A DNA stretch of 64,000 nucleotides from 40CM-4-69-5 sp036556905 (lineage in GTDB: Bacteria; Methylomirabilota; Methylomirabilia; Rokubacteriales; CSP1-6): the NCBI GenBank assembly GCA_036556905.1, contig DATBIM010000053.1, forward strand, positions 1 to 64,000. The letters run 5' to 3'. Positions 1-8,176 of the stretch are shown one piece after another (the first letter of the stretch is position 1; each line of letters starts with the position of its first letter). The notes beneath the pieces were generated by a model that was not told where the DNA came from, made no database searches, and saw only the letters and a list, made by a program, of their open reading frames with translations. The position numbers and the translations under genes are program-made.

Positions 1-133
1 CGGGCTCGTCCTTCTTGGCCTGCGCGAGCAGCTCGGCGAGAATGGTGTCCCGCCGGGGATCGGCAGAGGACTCCGACGGCGCCAGCACGCCGAGGGCACT
101 GACGACGACGATGAGTGCGCTCCATGGCGTCAT
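1..133 (-). CDS. SHP/DUF1924-type cytochrome c, 5' part only (runs off left edge)
   Basis: Only the first 44 codons are inside the window. The ATG at 133 follows a clear GGAGGAG ribosome site and lies 4 bases after the stop of the b561/diheme gene. The visible part is a hydrophobic signal segment (residues 4-18) followed by a charged helix rich in Leu, Ala and Lys. No heme motif is reached. Known operons pair cytochrome b561, diheme cytochrome c (DHC) and the oxygen-binding SHP cytochrome (DUF1924). The position, signal peptide and start of the mature chain fit SHP, but the identification rests mainly on context. Confidence 0.55.
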   Translation of the reverse strand, partial: MTPWSALIVVVSALGVLAPSESSADPRRDTILAELLAQAKKDEP

Positions 134-137
134 ACCT

Positions 138-1367
138 CTACTCCTCCGGAATGGCGATGGTCTGGTCGTCATAGCGCCCACTCCGAGCGTCGCGATGGCA
201 AGCGTGACAGTTTACCTTGCCGCGGACTCTCTCGCGCGCGAAGACCTCCGGCGCGATGTTCGCGTGCTTACGGATCCAGTACGGGGTGGCGGTGATTCGA
301 AACGGGTCATCGGGCGCGACCTGGCGGAAGCGGTTCGAGGACTCCGTGTCGAAGGTCTCGGCTGCATTGCCCACGAGCCATGCGGTGAGGGTTTTGGTCG
401 TCGGGTGATCGAGGCTGGCATCCTCGCCGAAGTGCTCGCTGAGCCCGGTCATCAGACCAGCCCACGATGCCGCCGGCAGCAGGCCCGGGTTGAAGGCGTA
501 ATGACACGCGCCGCACTCCTTCTCGTAGAGAGCATTCTCGGCCATGACGCGCAGACTCCACGGCGGGGGTATTCGCGCCAGCCATTGGAGAATCCCGATT
601 CCGATGCCCGCCAGGATTGCGAACAGCGCGACAGCGAGCACCGGACGCGCCGGACGTGGCGTCGGAACCGGGGCCGCCGACGGAAGCTTCTTCCATCCCG
701 TGACGATGGCCCGTACCAGGTTGTCGTGGGTGAGCACGCTCTCCGTGATGACGCCCACGACGTGGGCGGTCACGAGCGCGAGGAGCAGGATCGTGAGCCA
801 AAAGTGAGGGGATTTGGCAGCGGAGCCCACCGAGTAGGGGATGACGGCCGCCAGGGGGCCCTGCTTCTCCTCGCCGCCCAGCACGAGCAGGCCCGTCACG
901 ACCAGCGCGGTGATGACTCCCGTGAGGGCGAAGACCATCAGCGCCCCGGTCGGGTTGTGCCCGACGTAGTGAGGAGGGCGGAGCAGCAGGAGGCCTTTGA
1001 GGTGTTCGAGGGTATCCCGCGGCGGATACACGAAGCTGACGATACGACTGTATTCGGACCCACAGACACCCCAGACGAGCCGAAAGGCCATGAGGGCGAT
1101 GAGCCCGTAACCCGCCCCGACGTGTACGCCCATCCACCACTCGGGCGTAACGAACCCGGTGAACACCGCGCTGGCGACGAGAAGCACAAGAGTCCAGTGA
1201 AACACCCGCGTCGGTAGGTCCCACACCCGGACCCATCGGCCACCGACTGGCTCGATCGCAGGCTGTGAGCTCGGCGGTCCGCTCGCGTCCCTGATGGGAA
1301 TGGGGGTCTCCGGCGCTTGCGAATCTCCTTGCGCCGATTCGCAACCAGGCACCGATTCCTCCGTCAC
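138..1367 (-). CDS. Cytochrome b561 fused to a diheme cytochrome c (DHC) domain
   Basis: A 409-residue membrane electron-transfer protein with a GTG start. After a Pro-rich N-terminal tail of about 45 residues comes a four-helix cytochrome b561 domain (about 46-225), including WDLPTRVFHW and further helix histidines that could ligate b hemes. Another transmembrane helix (about 242-262) leads to a periplasmic part with two c-heme sites: CGACH at 285-289 and CHACH near residues 387-391. DHC is usually a separate protein, so this looks like a b561-DHC fusion that passes quinol electrons to periplasmic carriers. The likely partner is the SHP-type cytochrome immediately downstream. Confidence 0.85.
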   Translation of the reverse strand: MTEESVPGCESAQGDSQAPETPIPIRDASGPPSSQPAIEPVGGRWVRVWDLPTRVFHWTLVLLVASAVFTGFVTPEWWMGVHVGAGYGLIALMAFRLVWGVCGSEYSRIVSFVYPPRDTLEHLKGLLLLRPPHYVGHNPTGALMVFALTGVITALVVTGLLVLGGEEKQGPLAAVIPYSVGSAAKSPHFWLTILLLALVTAHVVGVITESVLTHDNLVRAIVTGWKKLPSAAPVPTPRPARPVLAVALFAILAGIGIGILQWLARIPPPWSLRVMAENALYEKECGACHYAFNPGLLPAASWAGLMTGLSEHFGEDASLDHPTTKTLTAWLVGNAAETFDTESSNRFRQVAPDDPFRITATPYWIRKHANIAPEVFARERVRGKVNCHACHRDARSGRYDDQTIAIPEE

Positions 1368-1383
1368 ACGGCCCCCCTGCCAG

Positions 1384-2349
1384 TCATTGCTCGATTACGT
1401 GATCTGCTTGCAGCAGAAGCGGTGGGGGAATCGTCAGGCCCAATGCCTTGGCGGTCTTGAGGTTGATGACCAGCTCGAACTTGGTTGGCTGCGCGATAGG
1501 AAGGTCGGCCGGATTGGCCCCCTTCAGGATTTTATCCACATAGGTGGCGGCGCGCCGGTACAGGTCCGGGTAATCCGGCCCATAGGCCAGGAGGCCACCC
1601 GCCTCGACGAACTCCCGGGACCCCGAAACGATCGGCAGCCGGCTCTGGCGCGCCAGGTGCAGGATCTGTTTCCAGTGGGGCCGGAGTGCCAGAGCCACGA
1701 CGATCCCGCCCACGCGCGCACCCCGCATGGAGGAGAAGGCGTGCTCTATTTCGTTCGAGGTACTTACCACCGTGGTGAGGACCCGCACGCCGAGAGTCCG
1801 GCCCGCAGCCTCGGTCTCGGTCACCGCTGCCCTGGACACATCCCGAGTTGTGAGCTGCGCCACGTGAGAGAGGTTGGGAACAATTGCTTTGAGAAATTCC
1901 ACCCTCTTTGCGGTGAGCTCACCGACCGCGGCGGAATGCCCGGTGATGTTGCCACCCGGCCGCGCCAGTCCCGCGGCAAACCCCTCCCCGACGGGATCGC
2001 CGGCGACGGCCATGACGATGGGGATGGTCCGGGTCGCTCGCTGGACGGCTCGAACCGCCGTGGTCGGCGCGGCGACAACCACGTCGACGTTGAGCCGAAC
2101 GAGCTCCGCGGCAAGATCGGCAAGCCGTTCCGAGCGGCCGTCCGCATACCGGGCCTCGATGAGGACGTTCCGCCCCTCGACATAGCCGAGGGCGTGTAGC
2201 CCTTGGCGGAACGCCTCCGCGTGCACGGCATCAGCGGCCGCCGAGGCCGGAGATAGATACCCGATCCGAGCAGCCTTTGCGGTATGCTGCGCCTCGCCCG
2301 CGACCGGCAGCGCGACCAGGAGCAGGGCAAGCGCAAGTACGGCGCTCAT
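1384..2349 (-). CDS. ABC transporter substrate-binding protein (PF04392 family)
   Basis: A 321-residue exported protein with a signal peptide ending near GEAQ, then RIGYLSP, the usual first beta strand of this family. Family landmarks follow in order: LRQGLHALGY-like early helix, TIPIVM, GLARPGGNITG and, near the end, VEAGGLLAYG and ILKGANPADLPIAQPTKFELVINLKTAKALGL. Length is normal. No permease or ATPase lies nearby, so the transport partner and ligand are unknown. Two relatives lie just upstream on the same strand (2495-3037 and 3721-4707), indicating local duplication. Confidence 0.9.
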   Translation of the reverse strand: MSAVLALALLLVALPVAGEAQHTAKAARIGYLSPASAAADAVHAEAFRQGLHALGYVEGRNVLIEARYADGRSERLADLAAELVRLNVDVVVAAPTTAVRAVQRATRTIPIVMAVAGDPVGEGFAAGLARPGGNITGHSAAVGELTAKRVEFLKAIVPNLSHVAQLTTRDVSRAAVTETEAAGRTLGVRVLTTVVSTSNEIEHAFSSMRGARVGGIVVALALRPHWKQILHLARQSRLPIVSGSREFVEAGGLLAYGPDYPDLYRRAATYVDKILKGANPADLPIAQPTKFELVINLKTAKALGLTIPPPLLLQADHVIEQ

Positions 2350-2494
2350 TCGCCTTTAGTGTAGTGTTGTGTCGTGGCGCGGTGTTGGAACCGAGCGATC
2401 GTCCGCTCGCGCAACAGCCAGTCCATGCGGTTATCGTACAGGCCCGAGCCATAGCTTGCTCGCCGGGGCTCGCGCGATCCGAGGCAGCGCGACT

Positions 2495-3037
2495 TCACTG
2501 AATGACCTCGTCCGCGCGCAGCAGCACCGATTGAGGGATCGTGAGGCTGAGCGCCTTGGCTGTCTTGAGGGTGATCAAGAGCTCAAGCTTCGTGACTTGC
2601 TCCACGGGAAGGTCCGCCGGCTTCGCACCCCTGAGGATCTTGTCCGCGTAAATGGCACCGTGTCGCCAGACATCCGCGTGGTTTGGGAAGTAACTCATCA
2701 GACCGCCGGCTTCCACGTACGGCCGACCCTGGAACAGCGCCGGCAACCGGTGCGCGATGGCCAATGCGGCAAGGCGCTGCCTGGCAGTGAAGAAGAATGG
2801 GGTGCCGGGATGCCAGAGCACGGCGATCCGAGCAGCGGCAGGGATGACGGCTCTGAGGAGCTCCAGGCCCTTGGGGCCGAGCTCGGTCTGGAGCAGGGCA
2901 ACTCCTGTAATGTTTCCGCCGGGTCTGGCAAGGCTCGCGACGTGACCGGTTCCTACCGGATCTGCATGGGCGATGGCGACGATGGGGATCGACGATGTCG
3001 CAGCTTTCAGCGCCCGGACGAACGCTCGTCGGTCCAT
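2495..3037 (-). pseudogene. Decayed PF04392 substrate-binding protein
   Basis: A 180-codon open frame homologous to its neighbours but missing two pieces. The first 90 or so residues, with signal peptide and RIGYLS strand, are absent: the frame opens at VRALKAATSSIPIV, normally mid-protein. A second gap of about 40 residues falls between AVLWHPGTPF and the HRLPALFQGRPYVEAGG segment, removing much of the second lobe. The C-terminal ILRGAKPADLPVEQ and LKTAKALSLTIP motifs are intact. Without a signal peptide and a complete ligand cleft it is unlikely to work, so I treat it as a pseudogene. The apparent ATG may be fortuitous. Confidence 0.75.
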
Positions 3038-3059
3038 CGTGGCTTGGCGCTAACGCCGG

Positions 3060-3570
3060 CTATCCTGCCGACCGACTCTCGACACCGCTCTCTCCCCGAT
3101 AGCGTTCGGCCCACGCACTCTGCACCTTTCGGATGATGCCCGGATAGACGGCCAGGCGGCGGAAGGGCGCGATGGCCCTCATGTACAGCCCGGTGAACCG
3201 ATGCACGGGCCGCACGTAGATTGCCAGGTATGCCAGGTCCCGCCCGGCGTTGGCCGGATCGAGAGCGACATGAAGGCATGCACCGTCGCGTTGCGCAGTT
3301 TGCTCAACTGCTCGTCCTCAACCGATAGAGGAGGCGAAAGTGTCCGTCCGGTGTCCCGGGGGCGACCAGGGACTGGACCCGATCCGCCGGGCTGAGACGA
3401 GCCGCGTAAGATTCGGCCTTCCACGCAGGACGCTGTTGATCCCACCCGAACAGGGCTCCGATTCGGCCACGCAGACGGAACAGCCCTTTGACGATCGGGG
3501 GCACCGCCTTGTTGCGCTTCTCGGACGGTGACCGGAAGGCGTCGTAGAGCGATCTGCCGCCGGCCTGCTC
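3060..3570 (-). pseudogene. Frameshifted DUF2867 gene remnant
   Basis: Three reading frames on the minus strand, read in turn, give a recognisable DUF2867-like protein. About 3560-3325 encodes RSLYDAFRSP, then LRGRIGALFGWD and APGTPDGHFRLLYR. A shift near 3322 leads to EDEQLSKLRNATVHAFMSLS. A second shift near 3240 leads to LAYLAIYVRPVHRFTGLYM and IAPFRRLAVYP, ending at a TAG (3060-3062). DUF2867 proteins end in just this kind of 'aYmaaI-PFRh-iVYP' segment. At least two frameshifts disrupt the gene. An assembly error could mimic this, but the neighbouring decayed genes make true decay more likely. Confidence 0.65.
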
Positions 3571-3575
3571 CGCTT

Positions 3576-3677
3576 GCGCACGAACATCCCGTCCATCTCC
3601 GGCGGCAACTGGCCAATCACCGCGAGGTTGTCCGCCGTGAGCTCTTCGTGGACGGGAGCGAAGTCCCGCCGGCTCAT
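3576..3677 (-). pseudogene. N-terminal remnant of a carotenoid oxygenase (RPE65 family)
   Basis: About 34 codons starting at an ATG (3677) read MSRRDFAPVHEELT and AVIGQLPPEMDGMFVR. This matches the very conserved N-terminal motif of carotenoid cleavage dioxygenases (NFAPV-E-E-T...V-G-LP-ELNG-Y-RNGPNP). Homology stops exactly where RNGPNP should begin and sequence joins the DUF2867 remnant. The catalytic His residues of the seven-bladed propeller are absent, so this is a fragment left by deletion or rearrangement. The match is short but distinctive. Confidence 0.6.
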
Positions 3678-3720
3678 GCTCTGGCCCGAGATCCTACTGT
3701 TACCTGGCAGCATGTGCTGA

Positions 3721-4707
3721 TCAGTTCGGCTCAATGACGTGATCCGCCCGCAGCAGCAGCGACGGCGGCACGATCACGCCGAGGGCCTTCGCGGTCTTGA
3801 GGTTGATCACCATCTCGAACTTCGTCGGCTGCTCGACGGGGAGATCGGCGGGCTTCGCGCCTCTGAGGATCTTGTCCACGAACGAAGCGGCGCGTCGATA
3901 GTTGTCGGAAAAAGCCACTCCGTAGCCGATCACGCCCCCCGCCTCGGCGAAGTCCTTGCTTCCGGCGGCCGGCAGACGCCGCTTCACGGCCAGACCCGCG
4001 ATCGCCCTGAGGTTGACGTTGAACAACGAATCCGTGCTCACCAACACCCCGTCGACTCGGCTCTTGGCCATCGCCGCAAACGCGTCATCCATCTCGCTCT
4101 GCCGCCGTAGTTCGACGCTGTGAAGCTCGACGTTCAAGGACCTGGCGGTTGCCTCCATCGTTCTGCGGTCCGGGGCAGCCGTGGGATTGTCTGGATTGAG
4201 GAGGACGGCGACCCGCTCGATGCGTGGCACGGCCTCCTTGAGCAACTCGAGCCACTTGGCCATGAGTTCCGGGACGGCGTCGGTCAGTCCGGTGACGTTT
4301 CCGCCCGGTCGGGCGAGGCTGGCGACGAGCCCGGTGGCGACTGCGTCACCGCTGCCCGCCATGACGATTGGGATCGTTGGGGTCGCCTGCTTGGCCGCAG
4401 AGATTCCGGGTGTCCCGGCGGCAACCAGGACGTCGACGTTGAGATGCACCAGCTCGGCGGCAAGGACGGGGAGTCGCTCGTATTTTCCTTCGGCCCATCG
4501 ATACTCGATGACAATGTTCCTGCCTTCCACGTAACCGAGATCGCGCAGACCCGCCCGCAGCGCTTCGAGCCGAGTTCCGTGAGTGGAAGCGGACGCAGCG
4601 CCCAGAAACCCGATCCGGTAGAGTTTCGTCGCCGATTGTGCCTCGACAACCAGCGGCGCGGCGAGAATGGATACGACCACCAGCAGAAGGCTGACCGTCG
4701 CCGCCAC
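3721..4707 (-). CDS. ABC transporter substrate-binding protein (PF04392 family)
   Basis: An intact 328-residue paralogue of the protein at 1384-2349. I place the start at GTG 4707, preceded at proper spacing by TAGGAGAACGGCT (AGGAG). The open frame continues far upstream, but that part is arginine-rich antisense of the phosphoribosyltransferase gene. A signal peptide (residues 1-25, ending VVEAQ) leads to YRIGFLGAA. Later landmarks are TIPIVMAGSGD, LARPGGNVTGLTD, AVLLNPDNP, FAEAGGVIGYG, LRGAKPADLPVEQPTKFE and LLLRADHVIE. No transporter partners are adjacent and the ligand is unknown. Confidence 0.9.
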   Translation of the reverse strand: MAATVSLLLVVVSILAAPLVVEAQSATKLYRIGFLGAASASTHGTRLEALRAGLRDLGYVEGRNIVIEYRWAEGKYERLPVLAAELVHLNVDVLVAAGTPGISAAKQATPTIPIVMAGSGDAVATGLVASLARPGGNVTGLTDAVPELMAKWLELLKEAVPRIERVAVLLNPDNPTAAPDRRTMEATARSLNVELHSVELRRQSEMDDAFAAMAKSRVDGVLVSTDSLFNVNLRAIAGLAVKRRLPAAGSKDFAEAGGVIGYGVAFSDNYRRAASFVDKILRGAKPADLPVEQPTKFEMVINLKTAKALGVIVPPSLLLRADHVIEPN

Positions 4708-4724
4708 AGCCGTTCTCCTAGTCG

Positions 4725-5204
4725 CTACGCCGGCAGCGCGTGCAAGGGGTCCCACGGGTAGACGACCCAGCCGTCGGCCTCGGCCGCGTAGAAGTCGGGG
4801 CCGTCGCCGGGGAATTTGCTCCGGGCGGGCTTGTAGTGCAGCACGCACACATGCACGTCGGCGCCGGCCTTGCGCAACCGCTCGCGCACGGCCACCACGG
4901 TGCTGCCGCTGTCCCACACGTCGTCCACCACCAGGATGCGGCGGCCGCGGACGTGGCGGTCCTCCGGGAACTGCACGAAGGCCGGTTCGGGCAGGCTGCG
5001 TTCCTCGTCCTCGTAGAGGATGACGGCGGCGCACAGGATGTTACGGATGCCGGTCCGCTCGCTGATGAGGCAGGCGGGGACCATGCCGCCGCGGGTGATG
5101 ACGAGGATGTTGTCGTAGTCGCCGGGCAGGGCGTTCAGCAGCTTGCCGACCATGCGCTCGACGTCCGTCCACGTCACGTAGGTCTTGGCGAAGGCGCCGC
5201 TCAT
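4725..5204 (-). CDS. Phosphoribosyltransferase (xanthine/hypoxanthine type)
   Basis: A 159-residue type I phosphoribosyltransferase. The PRPP loop ILVVDDVWDSGST is canonical (two Asp then D-SGST), preceded by the ITRGGMVPA loop and followed by a hood ending in VVYPWDPLHALP. The length suits small archaeal-type hypoxanthine/xanthine transferases. The ATG at 5204 overlaps the stop of the upstream PPOX gene (ATGA), so it is translationally coupled as the last gene of the run that begins with ligA. It could salvage a purine-like base released by the pathway, but the base specificity cannot be read. Confidence 0.85.
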   Translation of the reverse strand: MSGAFAKTYVTWTDVERMVGKLLNALPGDYDNILVITRGGMVPACLISERTGIRNILCAAVILYEDEERSLPEPAFVQFPEDRHVRGRRILVVDDVWDSGSTVVAVRERLRKAGADVHVCVLHYKPARSKFPGDGPDFYAAEADGWVVYPWDPLHALPA

Positions 5205-5629
5205 GCGTAGCTCCAGTGCAGGTAGCGCTCGGGCGTCATCCGGATCAGCGTCCCCTGGGCGCGGTCGAGCCCGAGCGTGCGGTACTGCGGATACTTGGCC
5301 ACGAGCAGGTCCACGCCCCGCGCGTAGTCGGCGCCGCTCGTGAGGAGCTCGGCCTGCCCCTGCACGATCACCCAGCGCAACCGGCTCCACTCCTCGTCGT
5401 ACACGTCGACCACCAGCGAGCAGTGAGGGTTCTCGGCGAGGTTACGTACGCGTCGCAGCCGGCTGCTCCGCTTGGGCTTGGCGTCGATCGCCGAGTAGAG
5501 GTGCGCCCCGTCGAAGGCGTAGCACACCGGGACCACCAGCGGCCGGCCGCCGGCGTCCGCCGTCCCCAGCCGGGCCACGCGCCCCTGGCGGAGCAGGTCC
5601 ATGGCCCAGCCGGGGGCGGCCTCGCTCAC
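5201..5629 (-). CDS. PPOX-class F420-dependent oxidoreductase (TIGR03668-like)
   Basis: A 142-residue pyridoxamine-phosphate-oxidase-fold protein. It has the split-barrel opening RVARLGTADAGGRPLVVPVCYA, a YSAIDAKPKR segment, NLAENPHCSLVVDVYDEEW and a WVIVQGQAEL strand, ending with MTPERYLHW. This arrangement is that of the TIGR03668 group, assigned to coenzyme F420 use. The start is GTG 5629, overlapping the stop of the LLM gene (GTGA). With an LLM oxidoreductase next to it, a shared F420H2 reduction step on a ring-cleavage intermediate is plausible but inferred. Confidence 0.85.
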   Translation of the reverse strand: MSEAAPGWAMDLLRQGRVARLGTADAGGRPLVVPVCYAFDGAHLYSAIDAKPKRSSRLRRVRNLAENPHCSLVVDVYDEEWSRLRWVIVQGQAELLTSGADYARGVDLLVAKYPQYRTLGLDRAQGTLIRMTPERYLHWSYA

Positions 5630-6459
5630 GACAGCAGCTTGGCGTGCTGGTCGAGCAGGGGCAGGATCTTGTCGCGCCCCTCCGGGGGCAGCCGCAGAAT
5701 GGCGCGGGTGATGCCGGCCGCGCGGTATCGATCGAGCACGGTCCGATCACCGGGGGCGCCGAAGACGGACACCGAGATCTGCTTCATGTCGCGCCCGGCC
5801 TTGGCGGCCAGGCCCTTCAGCTCCTCCAGCCCGGCGAACAACCGCTCGGTGTTGCGGGCCCGGGGGAACCAGCCGTCGCCGATCTCGGCCACGCGCTTGA
5901 GCGTGGGCGTGCCCTCGCCGCCCCACAGCACGGGCGGGTGGGGCTTCTGCGCGGGCTTGGGCCAGCACCAGATCGGCTCGAAGTTGACGTGCTGGCCGTG
6001 GAACTCGGCGACGTCCTTCGTCCACATCTGCTTCATGGCCAGGATCTGCTCGCGCAGCCGCGGGAAGCGGGTCTTGAAGTCGGTCCCGTGGTGCTCCATC
6101 TCCTCGGCGTTCCAGCCGCCCCCGATGCCGAAGAGGAAGCGGCCGTTCGAGAGCAGATCGAGGCTGGCCACCGACTTGGCGGTGGTGATGGTGTCGCGCT
6201 CGATGACCAGGCAGATGCCGGTGCCGATCTTGAGCCGCCGGGTCACGGCGGCGGCGTAGGCCAGGGACACGAACGGGTCATGGGTGTGCTTGTACTCCTC
6301 CGGGAGCTCGCCGCCGGCGAACGGGCTGCGCCGACTCGTCGGAATGTGCGTGTGCTCGGGCACGAACAGCGACTCGAAGCCGCGGCTCTCCGCCTCCCGG
6401 GCCAGCTCGTCGATGCGGATCGCGTACTCGGTGGAGAAAATGCAGAGGCCGATGTCCAT
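5626..6459 (-). CDS. LLM-class F420-dependent oxidoreductase
   Basis: A 277-residue luciferase-like TIM-barrel protein. Family motifs are FESLFVPEHTHIP near the N-terminus, RLKIGTGICLVIERD, SLDLLSNGRFLFGIGGGWN (the phosphate-binding loop of F420/FMN enzymes) and PVLWGGEGTPTLKRVAEIGDGW. The start is well defined: ATG 6459 sits behind AAGGAGGAGCC, and that ribosome site overlaps the TAA of the VOC gene upstream. It is part of the LigAB-formamidase operon. The substrate is unknown; relatives hydroxylate or reduce aromatic and heterocyclic compounds. Confidence 0.9.
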   Translation of the reverse strand: MDIGLCIFSTEYAIRIDELAREAESRGFESLFVPEHTHIPTSRRSPFAGGELPEEYKHTHDPFVSLAYAAAVTRRLKIGTGICLVIERDTITTAKSVASLDLLSNGRFLFGIGGGWNAEEMEHHGTDFKTRFPRLREQILAMKQMWTKDVAEFHGQHVNFEPIWCWPKPAQKPHPPVLWGGEGTPTLKRVAEIGDGWFPRARNTERLFAGLEELKGLAAKAGRDMKQISVSVFGAPGDRTVLDRYRAAGITRAILRLPPEGRDKILPLLDQHAKLLS

Positions 6460-6468
6460 GGCTCCTCC

Positions 6469-7242
6469 TTACGAAGTGGGCGACAGGGAAAAGTGCGTGT
6501 GGGTGGCGAGCCAGCGCCCGGCTCGCCGCGCGAAGAGGATGGTCAGCCGTCCGGGCCGCGGGAACGTGGAGCCATCGGCACGGACCCCGAGCGAATCCCA
6601 GCGGGCCATGACCCAGCCCTGGTTCGCGTGGATGGCGCCCCGCGCCTGGTCGGCGTGGATGGTGAACTCGCGGATGTACGGCCACACCTTCCGCCACTGC
6701 TGCTCCATGACCTGGTCCACGCCCTCTACCATCTCGGCCTTGGTGCCGAAGGCTAGCAATTCGGGGACGCACAGGGCCCGGCCGCCCGTGAAGTCCTGGG
6801 TCCGCACACAGGCCTGCAGTTGCCGCAGCCAGTCGCGGAGCGGGGCGATGGGGTCGGCCGCCACCACCTCGTTGGAGATCTCCACCAGGTTTCCGTCGGG
6901 GTCGCGCAGGTAGATGGATTCGATGGGCCCGCGGGCGCCCGCGCGCCGTCCCGGGCCAGCCTCCACCGCCACCCCGCACGATTTCAAGTGCGTGATCCAG
7001 GCGACGAGCGGTTCCTCGGTGAGCAGGCAGATGTCGCCCGAGCCGGGGGTGGGCCGGGCCGCCACCAGCGTCACCCCGCCCCCGGCCGGATGCAGATTGA
7101 TCTTCTGATCACCGAAGCGGACCGCCGTGCGGCCCTCCCCGAAGGTCACCACCTCCATACCCAGCACCCGGCGATAGAACTCCACGGTGGCCGCGAGGTC
7201 GCGCACGGTGAGGACCAGGTGGTCGAGGCGCTGGACGTTCAG
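6469..7242 (-). CDS. VOC-family (glyoxalase-like) domain fused to an NTF2/SnoaL-like domain
   Basis: 257 residues with two domains. Residues 3-120 form a vicinal-oxygen-chelate fold: RLDHLVLTVRDLAATVEFY, EGRTAVRFGDQKINLHPAG, ICLLTEEPL and IYLRDPDGNLVEI, with metal-ligand candidates His6, His56 and the Glu of LVEI. Residues about 133-257 resemble NTF2/SnoaL cystatin-like folds. No ATG, GTG or TTG lies near the domain start. The best start is CTG at 7242, forming CTGA with the stop of the formamidase gene and behind GGAAAG. VOC enzymes include extradiol dioxygenases, fitting the adjacent LigAB genes. Confidence 0.8.
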   Translation of the reverse strand: MNVQRLDHLVLTVRDLAATVEFYRRVLGMEVVTFGEGRTAVRFGDQKINLHPAGGGVTLVAARPTPGSGDICLLTEEPLVAWITHLKSCGVAVEAGPGRRAGARGPIESIYLRDPDGNLVEISNEVVAADPIAPLRDWLRQLQACVRTQDFTGGRALCVPELLAFGTKAEMVEGVDQVMEQQWRKVWPYIREFTIHADQARGAIHANQGWVMARWDSLGVRADGSTFPRPGRLTILFARRAGRWLATHTHFSLSPTS

Positions 7243-8174
7243 ACGAACACGCTTTCCGGCAGGAACGCCGACACGATCCAGTTCGGCGCATCGACGATCT
7301 GGCTGATCTTGAGGTCGGCGGCCACGCTGCACACCACGTAGGCCTCCTCCCGCGAGAGCCCGCGCTCCTCCACGAGGTGGTCGATCATGTAGCGCGTGGC
7401 CTGCTGGGCCGCCCGGTAGAGATCGGGGCCGTGGGCCGTCGTCGCGTAGTGCGGGCCGATGTTGGTGCGCGCTCCGATCGGCCCCCGCGTGCGCAGGCGC
7501 GGCTCGGGCAGTTTCCGGTCGGGCAAAAGGTCGAAGCGCAATGTGACCTGGGCCGCCATCTCGACGGCGTTGATGCACACCTCCCCGTCGCCCTGGGCGG
7601 CGTGGCCATCGCCCACGCTGAAGAGCGCGCCGTCCACCCACACCGGCAAGTAGAGCGTGGTGCCGGCGGTGAGCTGCTTGATGTCCATGTTGCCGCCGTT
7701 CTTCCGGGGCGGCATCGTGGTGTGGCTGCCCGGCTCGTCGAGCGCGACCCCCATGACCCCCGGGAAGGGGTCGATGGGCACCGCGATGCGGTTGCCGACC
7801 CGGGCGTGGCGACCGTCGGAGAGGTCCCAGATCTGCACGTAGGCCTGGCGGAACTCCTCGGGCAGGAGCCCGCGCCCCGGGATGATCTGGGTATAGGCGA
7901 ACGACGCCGCCGGCTTCATGTCCACGATCTCGACCACCAGCACACCGCCGGCGCGCGCCCCCCGCACCTGGATGGGGCCGGTGAGGGGATGGCCGCGGAA
8001 TTGGGGCTTGGCCGCGGCGTCCGCCGCCGTGGAGGTCGGCGTGTACCAGCCGTCGGCGGCGTCACGGGTCTGGAAGACCACCGTGTCGCCAGGGTCGATC
8101 GTGAGCCGGGGTGGCAGGGCGTTGTTCCACTCGTAATGGACCTGGCTGGAGTCGAGATGATGGGTGCGGGCCAT
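7239..8174 (-). CDS. Formamidase/acetamidase family amidohydrolase (FmdA_AmdA)
   Basis: A 311-residue protein of the formamidase/acetamidase family, which hydrolyses short amides to ammonia and the acid. I start at ATG 8174 (MARTHHLDSSQVHYEWNN), since the frame upstream is antisense-like Arg/Pro sequence. Family features include DTVVFQTRDA, the GHPLTGPI segment, NRIAVPIDPFPGVMGVAL, NGGNMDIKQLTAGTTLYLPVW, and VGDGHAAQGDGEVC. The C-terminus carries YVVCSVAADLKISQIVDAPNW. It stands between DoxX and VOC genes of the ring-cleavage operon, suggesting that the pathway releases an amide, as in N-heterocycle breakdown. That is inference. Confidence 0.88.
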   Translation of the reverse strand: MARTHHLDSSQVHYEWNNALPPRLTIDPGDTVVFQTRDAADGWYTPTSTAADAAAKPQFRGHPLTGPIQVRGARAGGVLVVEIVDMKPAASFAYTQIIPGRGLLPEEFRQAYVQIWDLSDGRHARVGNRIAVPIDPFPGVMGVALDEPGSHTTMPPRKNGGNMDIKQLTAGTTLYLPVWVDGALFSVGDGHAAQGDGEVCINAVEMAAQVTLRFDLLPDRKLPEPRLRTRGPIGARTNIGPHYATTAHGPDLYRAAQQATRYMIDHLVEERGLSREEAYVVCSVAADLKISQIVDAPNWIVSAFLPESVFV

Positions 8175-8176
8175 GG

